From Isochrysis galbana (Eukaryota; Haptophyta; Isochrysidales; Isochrysidaceae), in NCBI GenBank assembly GCA_018136815.1, contig CM030934.1, positions 7,152,977 through 7,216,976 of the forward strand: a stretch of DNA of 64,000 nucleotides. Reading direction: 5' to 3'. Of this stretch, positions 41,096 to 50,067 are shown in pieces (position 1 is the first letter of the stretch; the number at the start of each line of letters is the position of its first letter). Below the pieces are notes generated by a model. The model did no database searches. It saw nothing but the letters and a program-made list of their open reading frames with translations, and was not told the DNA's origin. The translations under genes were made by a program, and so were the position numbers.

Positions 41096-42223
41096 TCATG
41101 ACTGCGTGCAGCCACGCGCATGGGCGCTCTTGAAGTCGCGCTGATGGATCCAAAAATTGGCAGCCAGCTTGGTGCCTTCGAGTACCGGGCGCGCCTCATG
41201 CTCGGTGCGCGGGTCCTTAGTGTGCGGATCTTGGTCGAGCACCTGCGACCACATGACGGCACGTCCCGCCTTGGGCGTGACCGACAGACCAGGCTCGGTG
41301 AAGAAGGCCGTCTCGCCGCCCTTGGTCACGTTCGAGAGGTAGATGAAAACCGTGAGGATACGCACACCCTGCTGGCGGTCGCGGTCGGCATCGATGTAAT
41401 CGTGGTGACGTCGATAATACTGGCAGTCTTCACTGTCCTCGCCGGCGCACGCGCGGTACTCGAGGAGCTGGGCGAACTCGGAGTTCTCGTGGGGCACACC
41501 GGTCACAGCCGCAACGCGCTCCGTGACTGCGCGCACGTGCTCATTGTCGAGGCACTCGGGGGTGTCACACCAGGTGTTGGAGGAGGTACGAATGATATTG
41601 GTGGCTGGCCCGAGTGTGTCGGTGTCCAGCACCTGCGACCGCTTGTAGCGGCCTTGGCCCGCGCGAATGAGCGCCTGGATCTCCTCCTCGCTCGCAAAAT
41701 TCTCGAACAGCGCAATCGGTGGCGAGGGTGAAAGAAGCGTCGGGTCGAGCTCGGGGAAGTTGGATACGGCGCGCTCGAACATGGGGATGACGTCGCCCGG
41801 CTTGAGCGCGTCGGTCCCGTTGATTGGGCAGCGCTCGGCGTACGCCTTGCGACGCGCTCCCACGGCGGCGCACGAGGCGGCGCACGACTCAAACATGAAG
41901 GCGGGATTAGCCTCGCACTCGCCCGAGTTGGCCCAACCGCGGCAGGCGGCCGGATCGTCGTGGGCATCCTTTGGCGCGTGTGCCTCGCAGCTCAGCGCGC
42001 ACTCAGTCAGCATGAAGGTCGGGTTTGCGCCGCATTCCCCACTCCGAGCCCACGCGTCGCAGTCTGCACGGCTCCAGCGCTGCGGCAGAGGGGGCGAGGG
42101 CGGCGGAGGAGGCGCCGAGCCGTGGGCGGGAGGCAGGTCGCCTGTGCGGAGCGCGCCTGCCGGCCGGCTCGACAGGCCGCTCAGCGCGGCGAGCATCGCG
42201 ATGAGGCCCCACGAGACGAGCAT
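41096..42223 (-). CDS. Prolyl 4-hydroxylase with two N-terminal ShK domains
   Basis: Intronless, 375 residues from the Met at 42223, which starts a clear signal peptide (GLIAMLAALSGLSS); the longer upstream frame is simple sequence. Two ShKT modules at about 55-79 and 94-118 share the pattern C-x(3)-WA-x-SGEC-x-ANP-x-FM-x(3)-C-x(3)-C. The 2OG-Fe(II) dioxygenase domain covers about 165-362. It has the iron ligands H273-x-D275 (in RRHHDYID), distal His342 (EHEARPV) and Lys352 (GTKLAANFW) for 2-oxoglutarate, plus the family strands TVFIYLSNV and GGETAFF. It should hydroxylate prolines in secreted or cell-surface proteins in the ER. The ShK-P4H fusion is frequent in plants and algae. The C-terminus has no KDEL-type signal. 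Confidence 0.93.
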   Translation of the reverse strand: MLVSWGLIAMLAALSGLSSRPAGALRTGDLPPAHGSAPPPPPSPPLPQRWSRADCDAWARSGECGANPTFMLTECALSCEAHAPKDAHDDPAACRGWANSGECEANPAFMFESCAASCAAVGARRKAYAERCPINGTDALKPGDVIPMFERAVSNFPELDPTLLSPSPPIALFENFASEEEIQALIRAGQGRYKRSQVLDTDTLGPATNIIRTSSNTWCDTPECLDNEHVRAVTERVAAVTGVPHENSEFAQLLEYRACAGEDSEDCQYYRRHHDYIDADRDRQQGVRILTVFIYLSNVTKGGETAFFTEPGLSVTPKAGRAVMWSQVLDQDPHTKDPRTEHEARPVLEGTKLAANFWIHQRDFKSAHARGCTQS

Positions 42224-42760
42224 CGCAGAGCAGAGCAGAGAGGAGAGGGGGAAGGGGAGGGCAAGGGCTTGGGGGCTGGAGGTGGGGGAGGGGAGAGCGC
42301 AGAGTAGAGGAGGGGGGGGGGTGTTAAGGCAGCCGGCGGTTGGAGGCGGAGGCGGCGGCGCAACTCTTCTCCACCGAGAGAGCGGCGCTCCCCCCTCCCC
42401 CGCCCCCCCCCGCCCCCCCCGCCCCCCCCCGCCCCCCCGCCCCACTTTGCCCCACTTTGCCCCCCCGCGCGCGGACGGACGGACGGGGCGCGGCGCGGGC
42501 ACCGCGCGGGCACCTTCCCTCTCTCTCTCTCATCTCTCTCTCATCTCTCTCTCTTCTCTCTCTTTCATCTCTCTCTCTCTCTCTCATTCTCTCTCTCTCC
42601 CTCCCTCCCTCCCTCCCTCCCTCCCTCTCTCTCTCTCTCTCCCCCTCTCTCCCTCTCTCTCTCCCTCTCTCCCTCTCTCAGTCTCCCCTGTAGAGATCCT
42701 TCTCTCTCTCTCCTCCCCTCCTTCCGCCATCTTCGTTCGGGGCCTTTCTAGAATCCCTCT
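42224..42760. repeat. C-runs and CT microsatellite upstream of P4H gene
   Basis: G/A-rich sequence adjoins the start. CCCCCCCGC repeats (42390-42440) follow, then CT microsatellites mixed with CTCAT (42515-42600), CCCT tandem (42598-42625) and CT/CCCT to about 42715. Another simple-sequence block at the 5' end of a gene. Confidence 0.85.
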
Positions 42761-44421
42761 GAGGATGTCATCAAGAGGCTCCAGTGGAAAGAGAAGATTT
42801 GCAGTCAAAAGGAGAGGACCCGCCGCGCGCCTCGCGGCGCCATGGGCGTTTGGGGGGTCGAGAGCCCGCCTTCGGCTCCGCAGGCGATCCCTAGGCCGAC
42901 GAGCGGCACCGCGCCGGGATGGCACGGTGAAGGAGAATGCTGCGCCCTCGTCCTCCCACCTCGCTCTCCGCTTTCTCTTCTCCAAGGCCCTCCCGGCCCG
43001 CCTTCTTCTAGTTTGGCTTGTGTCGACGGTGTGAGGGACATGCCCACCACTTGCTCTGCACCCAGGTAGCCGCTCGAACGACCCAGCCCATAAGTTCGGT
43101 GCAGTAGTGGCGCGCGACAGCGCACGGCCAACGGCGCTTACCCCGCGCCAATGGCGCACAGAATGGCTGGCTTGCTCGGCTTGTGCGGTTGGCCAGGTTC
43201 AGACAGACCGCGCAGCTCGTACTCGCTCCTCCGGTGCGTCCGGCTAACAGGTTCAGCTCTCCTGAATCGCGCGCGTCGCACGGCGCACGGCGCGTGCAGG
43301 GAGCGGAGCAGAGTGCGTTTGCGCGGACTATGTGCCCCTGGTGAATGTCGTCCATTGACGGCTTCTTTGGGGCTTGGAACTTGTAGTTGTGGCACTTGCG
43401 CTTGTGATGTGACGTCTGTATTGAGATTTCTGTTCTTTTCGAACCAGCGCACTGGCCATGCATAGCCTTCGCCACTGCAGATGCAGCAGCGCACCATTGT
43501 CCCAGCCATCTTGGCACATTCCCTCCTACTATCTACGATACAATCATGGTATCCTCTCCTGTTCCTATATCTAATACCTAAATCCAAATCCAAATACCAC
43601 TGGCTATTGGTTGTAGTTGTAGGTCGCCGCAAGCCTCACCGCGCTTCGTATCCGCGCTCCACTGCATCAAAAAAAAACTTCTTAATAATCTCGCCGCGCG
43701 CGCGACCCTGCACAGTATCCTCGCAGCCACGCCCGCTTCCCTTCTCTCCCCCTCCACCTGCCTTGCGGCTCGTCCCCTCGTGCCTCGTGCTCTACCTAGG
43801 GGCTGGGTGTAGTGGGTTTTCAGTGGCAGACGGTTTGTACCGATTCTCGACGGCCTGGTTCTCACCTTCCTCCTGTGCCATCGGGCTACCGGCTGATGTG
43901 TGTTTGTTCCTTGTGCTGGGCGTCAGGCAACTGTGGTCATTGTGACTAGGGTCTGTCGTCGGTTGGTCGGCTCGCTACTAGCGGCTAGGGGTCGCTTGGT
44001 TAGGCAAGACGCTCTGCTATGTTGAGGGCTTTCGCTACCAGAGATAGATTCGTGTTCATTAAATTTTTAAATTTTTAACAAATTTTTATGGGTCGCGGCG
44101 CGGCAAAGGAACGGGACTAGCGCCGCTCACTCAAGACAGGACACCCTGCCGCGGCAAGCGCAAGCACCCTTCCCCCCTTATGCCACCCAGCTCTTCACTA
44201 GCTTTCTACCTGCGCTAGCCAGAGCGCCCCTCCCTCCACACTCAAACAGCCCCCTACGCCAGGATCCTGTTCTGGTCTCGCAGGCAAGGGGGCCTAATGG
44301 GAGGGAGAGGAGCAACTCCTCAGAGAGGAGCTGTGGGGAAGGAGATGTCTGAGTGGGGGCGCTATACCCTTGCGCTAGGCATGGGCAGCGACGCCGCCTC
44401 AAGACATGTCCTCCCTCTTGT
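42761..44421. other. Intergenic region, no supported gene
   Basis: I see no convincing coding sequence. There is an AT-rich TTTAAATTTTTAACAAATTTTT island near 44060. Frames at 42.8-43.2 and 43.1-43.6 kb lack recognisable domains. Confidence 0.4.
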
Positions 44422-44790
44422 CTTGAGTCGAAATTATTGGTGCTTGAAACAGAGGACGAGGGGGCTTGTGCTTCTTGGGTTGGTTGTAGTTGGGAGAGGG
44501 AGTGGGAGAGGGATTCAAGTATTGGAAGAGGGCCCAAAGGGCATTGAGTTGTAGGTAGTTGTGGCCCACAAGAGTGGGGTGAAAACGATAAGTGTATCAA
44601 CATGGGTCTTGAGTTGAAATTTTTGGTGCTTGAAACAGAGGGTGAGGGGGTTCGTGCTGTTTGGGTTGGTTGTGGTGTGAAGGGGGAGTGGGAGAGGGAG
44701 TCTAGTGTTGGAAGAGGGCCCAAGGCAGGGCACTGAGCTGTAGGTACTTGTGGCCCACAAGAGTGGGGTGAAGAAAACAAGTGTGTCAAC
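44422..44790. repeat. Tandem duplication, two units of about 185 bases
   Basis: Unit 1 (44422-44606) and unit 2 (44608-44790) both run CTTGAGT, GAAAT, TTGGTGCTTGAAACAGAGG, GGGTTGGTTGT, GGGAGTGGGAGAGGGA, TTGGAAGAGGGCCCAA, TTGTGGCCCACAAGAGTGGG and GTGTATCAAC. Identity is high, with small indels. On the minus strand the copies read as Pro/Ser-rich peptide repeats (SPHSCGPQ), but there is no other sign of coding. Confidence 0.85.
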
Positions 44791-45194
44791 AAGTTGGGAA
44801 ACAGAGGCATGGGGTGCTCTCCAGGGAAGATTGATGGTTGTGAAGTGCCCTCCCATGATGGGTGCACTGATGGTAGAGGTTTCCACAATGGGAAGGGTAG
44901 CAGAGCTGCCCTCCCACATGAGGTGCTCTTGGGGTGGGAGGGTTTCCCACTGTTGGAGGGAGAAAGTAAGAGAAGAGGGCCGGAGGCGACGGACGGCACG
45001 CCGAGGGAAAGAACCTGCCGCGGGGGGGGGGCGAGGGACCGAGGGCACGGCGGGGCAGCGTGGGAGGGCGCGAGGCCAATCTCGGAGCGAGATCGCGTCC
45101 TTTCCCTCGCGGAGCGCGGAGAGACCCCCCACGAGATATCTTGAGACCGGAGTGTTTTGGACGAATCTTCCTGCCGTCGGCCGAGGAGAGGCGG

Positions 45195-45234
<40 letters not shown>

Positions 45235-46499
45235 TCGCAGAGCGACTGCAGAACGAGAAGTCGAAGTCATGCCGGTTTATTACCTTAAACGAGCCAACAA
45301 TGATAGTAACAGCAAAAACAAAATTCGAATCGCAAATTTCGAGACCAAAATCTGCAAACCTGGACTTGAGACGATGGGGAAACCGAATCTGTGTGTCTTG
45401 TGCGTCAGCGGCAACACGGGGAACTGTTCAATTGTAATTATGAGCGCGTACCTTACACGAATATTCATGCCTACAGCCTTCAGATGGGCAGGAATACAAC
45501 ACCCCCCCATCATATGGCACAACCCACATGTACATGTACCCCACCACCGATCACGCGCACTGCGGGAGATGAGGTCCGGGCGCTCCGCAAGGAAGCGAGA
45601 GCACGCCGGATGAGTGCGGGCAGGTGGGCAGGGTCCATAGGGAACCACCCAGTCCCGTGCAGCAGCTCCATATTGCGGTGGTGCCCACGAGGCAACCACC
45701 GCAGCTTGGGCGAGGCAGAGCGCCATCGCCGATCGCATCACCGAGTGTATATCGCAGGATAAAATCCCCTCTACCCTCTACATCCGCACGCACGCACATT
45801 CACAGTAACGCACGCGACACTGATAGTAACACAGTAGAACACGTGCGACAATAACGTGCAGAAAAAGGAAAACGGCGGGGATTGACCTCTCAACAAGCAA
45901 CAAGTTGACTCAACACGTTGAGTCAACCTCTCAACAAGTTGACTCAACATGTTGAGCCTCTCAACATGTTGACTCAACTGACTCCCAAGGGGGATCTAAA
46001 GGTAGAGAAGATGGATGCATCAAGAAGATGGATGCATCCATGATACTCGCTCGCACCTCCGAGCGCTCACGCGCGACGCGCGACCGTCGAAAAACGGTGG
46101 CAAAAACGGAGGATGTTTGAAAGATGGTGAAAAACACTGTTTTTGGCCTCCGAAAAAAAACGCTGTTCCCGTCTTTCACATCTAGGTACTAGAATAGATG
46201 CTCGACCTACTATCTACTATCTACTATGTTCTATGTTGTCGCAGCTATGATGTGGGAATGTGGGGAAGGATGTCCCTGAGGCTCCCCCAGCACCTCATCG
46301 GCACCCGACAAGGCGTTGGCGAGCACTGGCGAAATCTGTGGTTTGAAGCATCCATTTGCATGCTCCGGCAGTAAAGAGATATCTATCTACTACTAAAAAA
46401 TCTTCTCAAAATTTCCGCTAGAGTACTTGTACGGCGGGGGGTAAAGTAAAGTAATCTGCATGAACTTCTTTCCCTCCTTCTACTAGAGCTCTAGTAGTA
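44791..46499. other. Intergenic with GA tract and palindromic repeats
   Basis: A GA microsatellite lies at 45198-45230. A minus-strand frame from 45741 begins with a possible signal peptide (RSAMALCLAQAAVVASW) and could be a first exon, but I cannot extend it. At 45888-45985, alternating CAACAAGTTG and CAACATGTTG palindromes occur; at 45998-46045 the GATGGATGCATC block shared with 20.17 kb; at 46090-46187 a repeat-D end (CTAGATGTGAAAGACGGGAA on the minus strand). CTATCTACTATCTACTATG occurs near 46210. Confidence 0.45.
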
Positions 46500-48194
46500 G
46501 TGTTCCATTTGACGGGCCGGCCGGTCGGCGCGCCGTCCGCTCACCCCGCCCCGCAACAGCGCCCCCCCCCCCCCCCCCCCCCCCCCAACCTTCCCCCCGC
46601 CCCAGCCCCCCGCCTGCCTTACGGGCTGCTCTCTCGCAACCCGATGCAAACTGCCCCCTCCTCGCCGCCTCCTTCGTTGCTCGCGCTCACGCCGCCGATG
46701 GGCTGGATGTCGTGGGGCCGCTTCCGCTGCGCCGAGCACGTGGGCGGCGGCCTCGACTGCACTGCACACCCGGAGAGCTGCATCGGAGAGTGGCTGTACC
46801 ACGGCACCGCTGACGCACTGGTCCGTGGCGGATTTACTGCAGCCGGCTACCGGACGCTCCACGTCGACGATTGCTGGGAGGCTATGCATCGCGACTCGGC
46901 AGGCGAGCTGCGACCGAACGCCTCGCGCTTCCCATCCGGCTTCGGCGGCCCGCGCGGCCTTGTCAGCTATGTGCGCGCACGCGGCGTCACACTTGGGCTC
47001 TACTCGGACGCCGGGAGCGCGACTTGCGGCGGCTTCCCCGGCTCTTGGGGGCATGAAGCGCGCGACGCATCCATGTTTGAGGCGTGGGGTGTCAGCTACC
47101 TCAAGCAGGACGGCTGCCATGTGAGTCCCAAAGACCTCGCCCAGGGATACGTGGCCATGGGGGCGGCGCTCCGGGCGCTCCGATCGACAATGGTCTACTC
47201 CTGCAGCTGGCCCGCGTACCTTGGCGACGATGAGGCAAACAAGCCCTTCGACGCGATGGCAGCGGCGGGCTGTAACCTATGGCGAAATTGGCACGACGTG
47301 CAGTGCTCTTGGGCATCTGTCAGCAGCATCATCGAGCATTGGGGGCGCTACTCAGCTGTCCTCCAGTCTGCGGCTGGGCCAGGCCGCTGGAACGACCCCG
47401 ATATGTTGCTCGTCGGCGCGCTAGACGGCCGCTATGGCCCTTGTTTGACCGCCGCGCAAGAGCGTACGCAGCTTGCCATCTGGGCCATCATAGCGGCACC
47501 ACTCATCATGGGCAACGACGTGCGTAACATCTCGCAGTCCTCCCGCGCATTGTTACTCAACCGGCGAGCGATTGCTGTCTCACAGGACACAATGGGCAGG
47601 CCCGGAGGCAGGCTTTCAGCCAGCCAGGGCGCGCGCGTGCAGATTTGGGCTCGTCACCTCTCTAACGGCGATGTGGCCGTGGGCCTATATCACCGCGGCA
47701 CGGTATTTCCGCCCCCCATACCACCCCCGCCATGCGAAGCGTGGGAGCATGCATGGGATGGCTTCTGGGAGTCTGGCTATGGGCAGAATCTGAGCACATT
47801 TTCAGAGCTGAACCGGTCGCAAGCACAAGCTATCTGCTGTGCCGATCCAAAGTGCGCTGGCTTCTCGTTCCATCAAATGCACGTCACCCCAAGCACAGGC
47901 GCGAATGCCAGGGGCGAAGGTGAATTCAAGGCGGACTTGGTGCGCGGATTTGTGCGTAGCGAGGGATACGAGGGATTCGCGAAGCCGTCCCAGATACGCG
48001 CAGCGAAAGAGCGACCCGTTGCCGTTGTGCTGCCATTCGCGAGCGTGGGCATGCAAGGGAGGGTTCGCGTCGTAGATATTTGGAGTGGAGAGGACTTAGG
48101 GGTATTCAATAGCAGCTTCATTACGGCGGACGTGGCCTTGCACGACACCGCATTCCTTCGCCTGTCGCTGTGGGCTGATGAGAAGGCTGCATGA
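46500..48194 (+). CDS. GH27 alpha-galactosidase / alpha-N-acetylgalactosaminidase
   Basis: A continuous 564-codon frame. The first 48 codons cross a C-run and are proline-rich, so the real start may be the Met at 46644 or lie in an unseen upstream exon; no signal peptide is visible. The family pattern begins LALTPPMGWMSWGRF. It continues ESCIGEWLYHGTADALV, TLHVDDCWE, GLYSDAGSATCGGFPGSWGHE, nucleophile Asp in YLKQDGC (residue 204 of the frame), the acid/base-bearing WNDPDML (Asp299), and IWAIIAAPLIMGNDVR. The enzyme removes terminal alpha-linked galactose or GalNAc from glycans, normally in a lysosome/vacuole or outside the cell. The C-terminal beta domain is split by a Cys-rich insert (about 412-460: CEAWEH...AQAICCADPKCAGFSFH) that looks PAN/apple-like and may bind carbohydrate or protein. 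Confidence 0.93.
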   Translation: MFHLTGRPVGAPSAHPAPQQRPPPPPPPPNLPPAPAPRLPYGLLSRNPMQTAPSSPPPSLLALTPPMGWMSWGRFRCAEHVGGGLDCTAHPESCIGEWLYHGTADALVRGGFTAAGYRTLHVDDCWEAMHRDSAGELRPNASRFPSGFGGPRGLVSYVRARGVTLGLYSDAGSATCGGFPGSWGHEARDASMFEAWGVSYLKQDGCHVSPKDLAQGYVAMGAALRALRSTMVYSCSWPAYLGDDEANKPFDAMAAAGCNLWRNWHDVQCSWASVSSIIEHWGRYSAVLQSAAGPGRWNDPDMLLVGALDGRYGPCLTAAQERTQLAIWAIIAAPLIMGNDVRNISQSSRALLLNRRAIAVSQDTMGRPGGRLSASQGARVQIWARHLSNGDVAVGLYHRGTVFPPPIPPPPCEAWEHAWDGFWESGYGQNLSTFSELNRSQAQAICCADPKCAGFSFHQMHVTPSTGANARGEGEFKADLVRGFVRSEGYEGFAKPSQIRAAKERPVAVVLPFASVGMQGRVRVVDIWSGEDLGVFNSSFITADVALHDTAFLRLSLWADEKAA

Positions 48195-48964
48195 CGTGCA
48201 CGGTTGTTTGCAGACCTCCTTTCCCTTTACTAATTGGGGATGTCGTGTTCGCGCTGTTTCACAGCAAAGCAAAAGCACAAAAAACAAGAAGGGCAAGGAA
48301 GGGCAAGGCTCTGACTACACAGTAAAGCCCCCCTCTCGCTCCAAAAGCACGGTTCAAAAACTCACTTATATGGCGGTCAACGAGGGGCTGTTTAACTATT
48401 AGTAAGGGCTGGGTTGCATTTTTTGACCGTGGCGCGATGCTCAATAAAAAACCTCGCAGGGGCAGGGGGGGGCTACCTGCCACCTGCCGCCACAAAAATC
48501 TTCACCAAGAAATGGTGCGATTCGCCCCCCCTCCCCCCCTCTCAGCTACGCGCGCTCACGCTCTACCCGTAAAAAATTTGCGGTCGCACCCGCGGGGCTC
48601 TTGAGCTGGGTGATGTGCGTGTTTGTGAAGAGCCTTGTCAGGTGTTTGTGCCCAAGTCGCGTTCCGTCAAAAGTCAAAAGAGGGCCAGGTGATATTTTTT
48701 TTTACCCAGAGGTGCATGTTTTCTTTTTCAACCAGTCTCCAGGGTATTATTACTACAAAGATGAGTACAAAGCTAATCAAGGACGCGGCGCGTGAGCATA
48801 GCACCCCCCCCTTCCCCAAAACACACGGTAACCCCAAAGCTACTGAGTTTTCATCCTTTTCGTCTTTTTCTCACACACCTCCTCCTCGATCCTATTGTCG
48901 ATGTCGTTCTTCTGGCAGGCGACGATGTCCGCTCAATTCGACTGATGCCCACAATTGACGGAAC
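48195..48964. other. Intergenic with transposon-end and dispersed repeats
   Basis: Holds a TIR-family A end (48369-48530) and short dispersed repeat C (48653-48703), both listed separately or described elsewhere. No gene supported. Confidence 0.5.
48369..48530 (+). repeat. TIR-family A terminal segment
   Basis: From TATGGCGGTCAACGAGGGGC through TTTAACTATTAGTAAGGG, TGGGTTGCATTTTTTGACCG, a GATGCTCAATAAAAAA block, a G-run with CTACCTGCC, and AAGAAATGGTGCGATTCG. The same order is seen on the minus strand at 488-636. The opposite end of this copy was not identified. Confidence 0.65.
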
Positions 48965-49480
48965 GACACCTCCATAAGGACCGCCTGGTCTCGGGCCGCG
49001 CTGCCTGGGCAGCGCGGCCGTCGCCAGGGCGGGAGGGGCCTCTGCCATAAGGCATGCCCGTTGGAGGTGAGGCCCTGAGGGCCTGTTCGTGCACTATTGG
49101 GGTCTGCAGACTGCTGCCCCCCATTGGGAGAGCCAGCATGTCTGCTGTGCATGGTGTGGCCGGAGCCACGGGCCGTGTGGCGCGACGCGGGTCACGCGCA
49201 CCTGGCCTCGGCCTCTGATCCTCTGATGGCGGGCGCGGCCGCTTCGACAGCGACTGCTCCATGGGGGCTGGGGGGCCGCCCTCGGCGGGGGGCCGGGGGG
49301 CCCGAAAGAGAGGGAGGGAGCGGCGGCGCGCTCCATGGCAACTGACTATAAAGTTAGTTGCCAACAGGAAGAGCATAGGGTTGACCGACAGGCCCCCCGG
49401 AGGGGAATTGGTGCCTTGAGACTTGAGAGGGGGGCGCGAGGCACCCCCTCATGCTGGACTAAGTGTAAACTTAGTTGGCC
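48965..49480. repeat. Dispersed GC-rich repeat G, copy
   Basis: Shares blocks with 60225-60660, 63300-63716 and 35960-36180, including GGGGGGCGCGAGGC and a terminal ACTAAGTGTAAACTTAGTTGG palindrome near 49462. A second such palindrome, ACTATAAAGTTAGT, sits at 49345. The frames across it are GC-bias artefacts. Confidence 0.55.
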
Positions 49481-50067
49481 CCCCCTTGAAGTAAATACTA
49501 CTGTAAACTTATTATTAATACTACCAAGATTGCGTGCGCGGTGGGCATGTATATTTATCGGTGGGCATGTGGGCATGTATATTTTTAAGTAGCGTACGAA
49601 TCTTACGTATTCTATGTCTATGACTGTGACGTAGCTACGACGCATTATCAATAAATGATGTGCTGGCATGACTCCCTCCACTACCACGTATGGCAACAAT
49701 GCGACAATAGCCGCCAATGTGTGCTGCGTGAGCAAGAAGATGGCCTACACTTTGAGCTTATTCGGCTATGGATATGGCATGCAGCCAAGGACAACTGCGT
49801 CGATTAGAAAGGCACATCATCGAGGATGCGCCCTCGCACCTGATCCACACGGCAGCTCCGCACACCATGCTATAAGTACACAGAGCACTGTTGTTCCATG
49901 GTGTGTGCGACGTCACTAGCAGGGTGGCGGCAGGCCATCTGCGGGCGAAATCACCGAGGTGGCGAGGTGAGCCGACCGGACATGTACGATGAAAGCCCTC
50001 CGCACAAATTGGAAGCGAGGAGTGCTCCGTAGTGGCTGCGCGCAGAGGCCCCAGGTTGCGGACGCCT
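49481..50067. other. Intergenic, no gene seen
   Basis: A GTGGGCATGTATATTT direct repeat occurs at about 49541 and 49567. Nothing else identified between the repeat block and the 3' end of the EF-hand gene. Confidence 0.45.

Noticed and set aside
42584-43159. 191-codon minus-strand frame upstream of the P4H gene
   Set aside because: Its C-terminal third is CT microsatellite and the rest lacks any recognisable domain or conserved pattern.
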